NCBI GenBank assembly: GCA_965209015.1
Contig: OZ242367.1
Coordinates: 1,488,001-1,552,000 of the forward strand
Direction of reading: 5' to 3'
DNA from: Bin80 sp965209015
GTDB taxonomy: Bacteria; Bacteroidota; Rhodothermia; Rhodothermales; Bin80
Length of the DNA: 64,000 bases
Shown here: positions 62,374-64,000 of the stretch, one piece after another
Numbering within the stretch: the first letter of the stretch is position 1
How the letters are laid out: every line of letters begins with the position of its first letter
Position numbers and translations under genes: made by a program
The notes under the pieces: generated by a model
Told to the model about the DNA's origin: nothing
Seen by the model: the letters and a program-made list of their open reading frames with translations, nothing else
The model's database searches: none

Positions 62374-63546
62374 CTACCGGACCTCAATATCCTGTTTGCC
62401 AGCAATAACGAGTTCTCGTTCTGGATACTCAACCGCCCGTAGGTTTGTACCCTGTCGATCTAAACGAATAAGCACACCACTGGCGTGTTGATTTTCTGCT
62501 GCAGCTCGAGCAAATGATTTTACGCAATCAAAGCTATGTGTTGTGGCAAATACTTGTACATTGTAATCACGGGAAGCTCTTAAAACCATACTCCAGAAAT
62601 TCTCCAGGACAGAATAATGAATTCCATTTTCAACTTCATCAATTAGCAGAAAACCACCACCACTCTCTATCAGAGCGAGTGCAGTGGTGAATAGGCGTGT
62701 AATTCCGTCACCAAGGCTTTTCAAAGGAACACGCCCGATTTGATTTTTCAGCTTAACAACGATTCGCCGATCCGTAAACCTATATCGTCCACGATCATCC
62801 CCGACCACTGCAACACCTTCAATAGATTCTCCGGTGAGTTGCAGTGCTTCAAGTAAGATTTGTTCTTTTTCAGTAAGAACAACTTCATCAAATAAACGGG
62901 CAATCATCTCATTGCTGGGAAGACCAGGGCCAATCAACTCAAAGTTAATTGGGGTGGGCATGACCGATGAAGTAAGTCCACTGATCCGCCTTACTGCGCG
63001 GGATATTCGAGTTACTGGTTTAACTCCAGATTTATCAGGTACTCCTGATAACCATGGAAGTAGTGATTGCGAATCGTTGTACTTTATTCTCAGCGCCCTC
63101 TGATTAGACTCTGGGGCTATTTCACTGAATATTTCAAGTTGATCAGGAGTCAAATCTTTTCCCTCCTTTACATCAATATAAAGTGTGTCCTCTCCTGAAG
63201 TTGGTCCAATAGAGATAGTGTTATGAGGAGAATAAGAGCGACCAAAAAAGAGAGCATTATAGTCAGGAACTAAATTAGGACGTAATTCTTCGTCTTGAAT
63301 TCTCACATATTCTTCTCTTTTCAGGAGTATTTCCCGAAAAATATCTTGATGTCCTCGCATTGCATATACGCGAAGTGCTTCAAGAATTGAAGACTTACCC
63401 ACTCCATTTCTTCCAGCAAGTAAAGTGACCCGCCCAAATTCTCCAATGGAGATATGGGGGATACCTCGAAAATTATTGATTTCAAAGTTTGGGAGATGCA
63501 GCCCAGATGAGTGCGGATTCAACATTGCCGAAGTAAGATTATTCAC
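62374..63546 (-). CDS. ABC-class AAA ATPase (AAA_21/OLD-type)
   Basis: SMC/OLD-like ATPase: FEINNFRGIPHISIGEFG N-terminal strand pair, Walker A LAGRNGVGKSSILEAL (near residue 45-60), LKSLGDGITRLFTTAL signature helix region, Walker B GGGFLLIDEVENGIHYSVL, and the switch ATTHSFDCVKSF. 390 aa. GTG at 63546 gives the full frame; ATG at 63525 is a simple alternative. Directly upstream of the TOPRIM gene. Family knowledge: such pairs sense phage proteins or DNA ends. Confidence 0.88.
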   Translation of the reverse strand: MNNLTSAMLNPHSSGLHLPNFEINNFRGIPHISIGEFGRVTLLAGRNGVGKSSILEALRVYAMRGHQDIFREILLKREEYVRIQDEELRPNLVPDYNALFFGRSYSPHNTISIGPTSGEDTLYIDVKEGKDLTPDQLEIFSEIAPESNQRALRIKYNDSQSLLPWLSGVPDKSGVKPVTRISRAVRRISGLTSSVMPTPINFELIGPGLPSNEMIARLFDEVVLTEKEQILLEALQLTGESIEGVAVVGDDRGRYRFTDRRIVVKLKNQIGRVPLKSLGDGITRLFTTALALIESGGGFLLIDEVENGIHYSVLENFWSMVLRASRDYNVQVFATTHSFDCVKSFARAAAENQHASGVLIRLDRQGTNLRAVEYPERELVIAGKQDIEVR

Positions 63547-63888
63547 AAATATCTACGAAAGATTGTACCAAGTAAGTATTAATGTATTCCGCATATGAAG
63601 GCAAATTTAATGTTTCAAACAAATTTTACTATTCAACGGCTCCATTCAGTATATGAAGATAAGAATATTTTGCAACGAGCGTTATACTAAGCAAAACTAA
63701 GGGGGACTCTCTACCATTTATCCAAATAAAAAACGTTGAAAATCAAAGGATTTTAAATTTATTTGCAGATTGTCCTCCGAAGTGGTCTTTTGGTCCTACA
63801 TGAGAGGGTTGGATTCGGTTATTTTGAATGTAGAGAGGTTACTTTTGTATATTCAGATTTAATTTGCTCACTAGTGAGAAATTAAATG
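63547..63888. other. 342-bp AT-rich intergenic region
   Basis: Contains the promoter side of the ATPase/TOPRIM operon; no gene seen. Confidence 0.4.
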
Positions 63889-63990
63889 CGCACTTAGTAT
63901 TCCGAACAAAAGAGCCACCGATTACGAGCGATGGGAGCCACTGAATACGAGGGAACTGTGCCACTGAATCCGAACGATGTGAGCCACCCA
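63889..63990 (+). repeat. 23-bp tandem repeats, probable end of an IS21-type element
   Basis: Units start at 63912, 63935, 63958 and 63981 with an exact 23-base period; consensus GAGCCACTGAATACGAGCGA plus 3 bases. A worn unit precedes at 63889 (shares TCCGAAC). IS21-family and related transposons carry such repeated transposase-binding sites with GAGCCAC at their ends. No transposase gene lies within the window; it would be beyond 64000. Confidence 0.6.
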
Positions 63991-64000
63991 TTCTGTCGGC

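Noticed and set aside
63889..63990. CRISPR array
   Set aside because: Period is 23 bp with no spacers; units are contiguous and degenerate. No cas genes in the window.

Overview
The window looks like chromosome of a Bacteroidota/Rhodothermota-type bacterium (FCB group), moderate confidence. Pointers are the rpsF-rpsR-rplI order without ssb, an HU-like/SPOR membrane protein, the LuxE-LuxC pair without luciferase, a large fused metallopeptidase/PD40/BamA-type outer membrane protein next to a BamB-like lipoprotein, and a sugar cluster of DUF1080, Gfo/Idh/MocA and TIM-barrel isomerase genes. No rRNA marker is present, so the phylum is an inference. One tRNA (Pro, GGG) is present.

Layout: 0-2.4 kb, a STAND/NACHT-like NTPase. 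2.6-8.3 kb, housekeeping: prfA, rpsF-rpsR-rplI, a DsbD-type reductase, exonuclease I. 8.4-9.05 kb, a decayed piece of a type ISP restriction-modification enzyme. 9.1-32.8 kb, core genes in short, often overlapping operons: HU/SPOR protein, PfkB kinase, monohaem lipoprotein, folB, maf, a ParA-type ATPase, penicillin acylase, an NSS transporter, a secreted redoxin with LuxE-LuxC, two small membrane proteins with adk, polyprenyl synthase, phosphoglucose/phosphomannose isomerase, the outer-membrane pair, CvpA, a secreted CbiX-like chelatase behind a perfect palindrome, MerR, tRNA-Pro and a RodZ-like HTH protein. 32.9-45.0 kb, carbohydrate genes (ROK kinase, DUF1080, an orphan gluconate dehydrogenase subunit 3, two isomerases of which one is frameshifted, two Gfo/Idh/MocA oxidoreductases, a SUMF1-like protein). 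Inside it sits an unrelated membrane-anchored, glycine-zipper, coiled-coil protein with a nuclease-like segment (36.5-38.4 kb).

45.1-54.3 kb is the most interesting block. Two paralogous Ser/Thr kinases, one with a long Sel1 array, bracket a tight run of MotA/TolQ-type channel, FHA protein, PP2C phosphatase, membrane FHA protein with a degenerate protease domain, and a membrane-anchored coiled-coil vWA protein. The parts form a complete phosphorylation circuit (kinase writers, phosphatase eraser, FHA readers) joined to a possible proton-driven TolQ/TolR-like pair whose second subunit carries a vWA sensor. No type VI secretion gene is nearby.

54.3-64.0 kb is an accessory island: a wrecked DDE transposase, a two-gene GIY-YIG/zinc-ribbon cassette between 16-bp direct repeats, an intact IS1634-like element with 22-bp inverted repeats, a Schlafen-AlbA/ATPase regulator, a split OLD/PARIS-like ATPase plus TOPRIM pair, and a 23-bp tandem repeat at the right edge that looks like the end of an IS21-type element.
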